Shown here piece by piece: positions 61,111 to 64,000 of a stretch of 64,000 bases of DNA. The stretch covers positions 260,531-324,530 of the forward strand of contig KB307198.1 of NCBI GenBank assembly GCA_000328365.1. The letters are read 5' to 3'. The stretch comes from Capitella teleta (Eukaryota > Annelida > Polychaeta > Capitellidae). Numbering within the stretch: the first letter of the stretch is position 1; every line of letters begins with the position of its first letter. Under the pieces are notes generated by a model that was not told the origin of the DNA, did no database searches, and worked only from the letters and a program-made list of their open reading frames with translations. Both the position numbers and the translations under genes were made by a program.

Positions 61111-63590
61111 CCACATTGAGTAGCTTTGTTTATTGATGCCCTGATAATAGACTTTCACAAAATCAATTTAATCATCGCCTCAGCATGTCTCGATATAAGC
61201 ACACGTATACATTTCCCGTAACAGCAATATCCTTGAATGTAGATATTCTTGTGATGCCAGCATGCTAAATACACATAAAAGCGTCCTGATTATAAAAAGA
61301 AAATCACCCACTAGGAATTTAAAGGCGTATACAGGGTGATTCACAAATGTATTAACATATCTGATTAACAGACCTGCACTGGTGACGTTTCACATGACCC
61401 ACGGGTGGAATTGCACACACAGACCGGAGATACTCTGTAGTATCGCTGCACAGACTGATTGGTCTTGAGTCTTCAAAATGTTAATGCTTGATCATGTAAA
61501 ATATTCCTTTTTATTGTACGTTTTAATGCACGATGACGCTGGGCATGTCATTTGTGTGCCTCTATTAATCATGACAAATATTTACAATGAAATTAATTCG
61601 AAATTTCTATGGCAAATGGAAATAATCACTCCAGACACAGAGGTGTCTGTAAAATCTAATAGGAAAAAATGCAATCTTGAGACATGGCCTTAGACACCTT
61701 AGACAAGAAGAGGCCAAGTCGCGCCATCGCAGTAATGGTCATAAAATGACCCTATATACTACCTATAGTGTTCGATTTGCACTGAAAATTATTGTGGATG
61801 TTCTTTAATTTTTATCCAGCAAGACAGTCTGTGTGAGGCATATGGAAAATTTAACTTCAAATAATTAACACAAAAAATTCGTAATAAAGTCCACAATTTT
61901 CTCTATTTTTACAAAATGGTGGCAACAACGTTTATTGAACCAGGAACATTGACGGGGCTAATTAAACCGATGCACTTGGCACCCCACACCTGAGATGGAA
62001 TGAATATGCATAAGAAAATGCCGCGGCATCCTTCAATGGACCACTTTACTACCCCTCTTGCATCGTGGGCCGAGTCTTTTAGTCATTTAAATCTGGCTTG
62101 CTTCGCACTTGATCAGGACATAATGATAATCATGACGACGGACACCTAAGTACCCATCACTAAAGGAAGAGTTATAATGTGATCAACATTTTTTTGTTTT
62201 ACTTGGTTGGTACAGATACACATTTTAAGCCCTGAATGTTCAGAATGTTTAAGTGAACTTAGATGATTATAATCATGAAATTATTATTACGTACCTGTTT
62301 TAGTTTTGTTTGTTGTTTATTAGGCCCAAACAACCCACATATTTACAAGACAATACAATTATGGCAATAAATTAGTATTTACGATTTATAACTGCTTCTC
62401 TTAGGCATCAATCTGCTGTTGAAACAATCAATATCACATTTTCACGACGATTGCTTGACCTTTGGCATCATAAAAAGCAATGCCAACTGTCCATCAATAC
62501 CTCGATAGACAGGATGAAGACAAGGATGGCCTTGAATTCTGCGCGGAGCATTCCATCACAGGAATCGAGAGCAAATCTTGATAGATTGTGCTGATGGTGG
62601 AATGCACGATACCCTCAAAGCAGAAGATCTGGAGAAAGGAGAGAGGAGAGGGGTCCATGGGGAATATGAGGAAAGACGGCATGAAGCCAATGATATTGAC
62701 ACCACGATGGCGAAATAAACACTGCCAGGGAAACATTTTAAATTCACGCCTAGATCATGAATGTATAATAACTAACTCTACCCTGGACATGTACTGCACA
62801 TTCTCCTGTACTTTGAAACCTGTATGTTACCGATGTTACCCTATATGGATGCCCTGGAAAAGGAAGGAAGGCAAATCTCACAAATATATGAAGGGTTTCG
62901 TTATCATCCTGGAGATGAAATGTCATCTCGCCGGGTTTGAAATTAATGTAGTGTACAACTCGGATTATAGTCATTCTCAGACACTATGGTTTCAATCTTT
63001 CAAGAAGGAGGATATAAAGTATAGACTCAATCGAATCTAACTATATACGGATCTGACATTCACAATTGTGCCAAGCAAAAAATTCCCAGCGTAATATCAT
63101 ACATTGTAAAGTGTACATCATTAAATTTATTTATACACCTGTCAATAATAGAACACAGCATAAGAGCCGTTGCCCGAATTACATCATAGTTAGCATAAGC
63201 GGAACGCAAAGAGCACCGAATGTTACGATCGCAGTGTATGCATAACAAATTACTATCTGAATCTGTATCGTATACATTCATCTGGGTGATACAGATTACC
63301 GCAATCCTCTAATTTGCCAGAAGAAATCTCAGGAAATCCACCAATAATGACTTTGCTGGAAACATCAAACATCGAGTACCGACATCTGCTATGTGTCCTT
63401 GTGTTTGGCTTTTTGTTCTGTTACTTCCGCACCTATCACCTGACTAATCAAGCGATCACTGAAGAAAGACCAGTCCACCCTACCCTTTGAACAGCAAATC
63501 AAGATATTACCTGAACGCGATTCCGGATGTGGCAGCTTTAGCAAGATGAGATCTTTTGACCTCGAGAAGATTAAATAAGCTGATATTTGT
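61111..63590. other. Right-hand intergenic DNA with possible exon signals
   Basis: AT-rich with no secure gene. Between 62500 and 63040 both strands hold moderately long open frames. On the minus strand a strong pyrimidine-rich acceptor (CTCTCTCCTTTCTCCAG, just right of 62630) and a donor-like CGAG|GTATTG (near 62504) bracket an open segment. No protein family was recognised. Confidence 0.3.
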
Positions 63591-63595
63591 GTTAA

Positions 63596-63949
63596 CGAAA
63601 GCGAAGCAGATTTGGATGTGAGATTGATCAGTCTGTCGATTCCATCGAAACTCTTCCTTTTGTGAAGATCCTTCGTGAGGGCAGAGCTTTCACCCCCTTT
63701 CCATCTGTCTTCTGGTTAATGGATAACAACGACACCAGTGTGGTCATCACGTCCAAGGACCCTTCATCAGAAATGACGGTCCAGGTTCTTTCGGAGAGGT
63801 TACCAGGGAGAATACGCTTAGCACCTCACGATAACATCACCCAGTGTGATGTGGTTCACATCAATGGTGCTCAAAATGATTTAAAGACAGGTACGATGCT
63901 GCTTGAGCAGTTTAGGACGACTGTGGCATCATTGAACCTCGCTTCTTAA
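63596..63949 (+). CDS. Unassigned protein-like open frame, possible 3' exon
   Basis: An open frame of 117 codons ending in TAA (63947-63949). Its composition looks coding: balanced residues, many C- or G-ending codons, and strings such as LPFVKILREGRAF, PSVFWLMDNND and DVVHINGAQNDL. No ATG precedes this block in frame after the upstream stop, so it would have to be an internal or terminal exon. A possible donor (ACAG|GTACGA) lies inside near 63891, so the exon may end before the TAA. Acceptor candidates near 63600-63630 lack a good pyrimidine tract. I do not recognise the family. It could also be a retained fragment of a transposon or pseudogene. Confidence 0.4.
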   Translation, partial: RKRSRFGCEIDQSVDSIETLPFVKILREGRAFTPFPSVFWLMDNNDTSVVITSKDPSSEMTVQVLSERLPGRIRLAPHDNITQCDVVHINGAQNDLKTGTMLLEQFRTTVASLNLAS

Positions 63950-64000
63950 GATGGATGTTGTTGGTCAGCAATTGCTGTGGAAGGAAAAGGTTCTGAAAAT

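Noticed and set aside
60508-61158. A 216-codon minus-strand open frame rich in His, Thr, Pro and Ser
   Set aside because: It is the translation of a TG/TGATGG minisatellite, begins at a non-ATG codon and has no domain. Listed as a repeat instead.
1-64000. CRISPR arrays, bacterial operons, ribosomal RNA genes, intact retroelements
   Set aside because: No direct-repeat and spacer arrays, rRNA core sequences, reverse transcriptase motifs or long terminal repeats were seen. The window is animal nuclear DNA.

Overview
This 64 kb window reads as nuclear DNA from an invertebrate animal. It is mostly AT-rich, non-coding sequence with three recognisable genes. All three lie on the minus strand, have metazoan gene structure (spliced exons with GT-AG introns, or an intronless GPCR) and encode proteins close to human orthologues or families. 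The repeats (tRNA-derived SINE-like remnants, small fold-back elements, a TTAAGCGACC minisatellite, many TAGGCCTA palindromes) would suit a marine invertebrate deuterostome such as an echinoderm. That placement is inference; the sequence does not prove the phylum.

Left edge (1-2450): the 5' half of FIG4, the SAC-domain phosphoinositide phosphatase. Nine coding exons are visible (621-2359) and encode the first 421 residues. The remaining exons, including the catalytic CX5R motif, lie beyond position 1.

Intergenic region (2450-18400): about 16 kb with no recognised gene. It holds a pair of related palindromic fold-back elements (2602-3102), a ~130 bp MITE-like hairpin (5738-5865), simple-sequence tracts and scattered palindromic CRE and CACGTG sites.

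PRDM13 (18400-23020): a complete three-exon gene for a 584-residue PR-domain zinc-finger transcription factor, with a candidate poly(A) signal downstream and a good TATA box plus promoter-proximal E-box upstream.

Gene desert (23.3-58 kb): about 35 kb without a recognised gene. It contains GC-rich islands, CRE palindromes, two tRNA-derived SINE-like remnants and small tandem duplications. Deserts on both sides of PRDM13 suit a developmental regulator with distant enhancers.

Right part (58-64 kb): an intronless class A GPCR of adenosine-receptor-like type that lacks the key adenosine-contacting residues, a ~560 bp TG/TGATGG minisatellite (60549-61110), and an unassigned, protein-like open frame on the plus strand at the right edge.

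The three genes do not form a pathway. FIG4 acts on endolysosomal PI(3,5)P2, PRDM13 in neural cell fate, and the GPCR at the cell surface. FIG4 and PRDM13 are also on the same chromosome arm in human (6q16-6q21), so their adjacency here may preserve an ancestral linkage.
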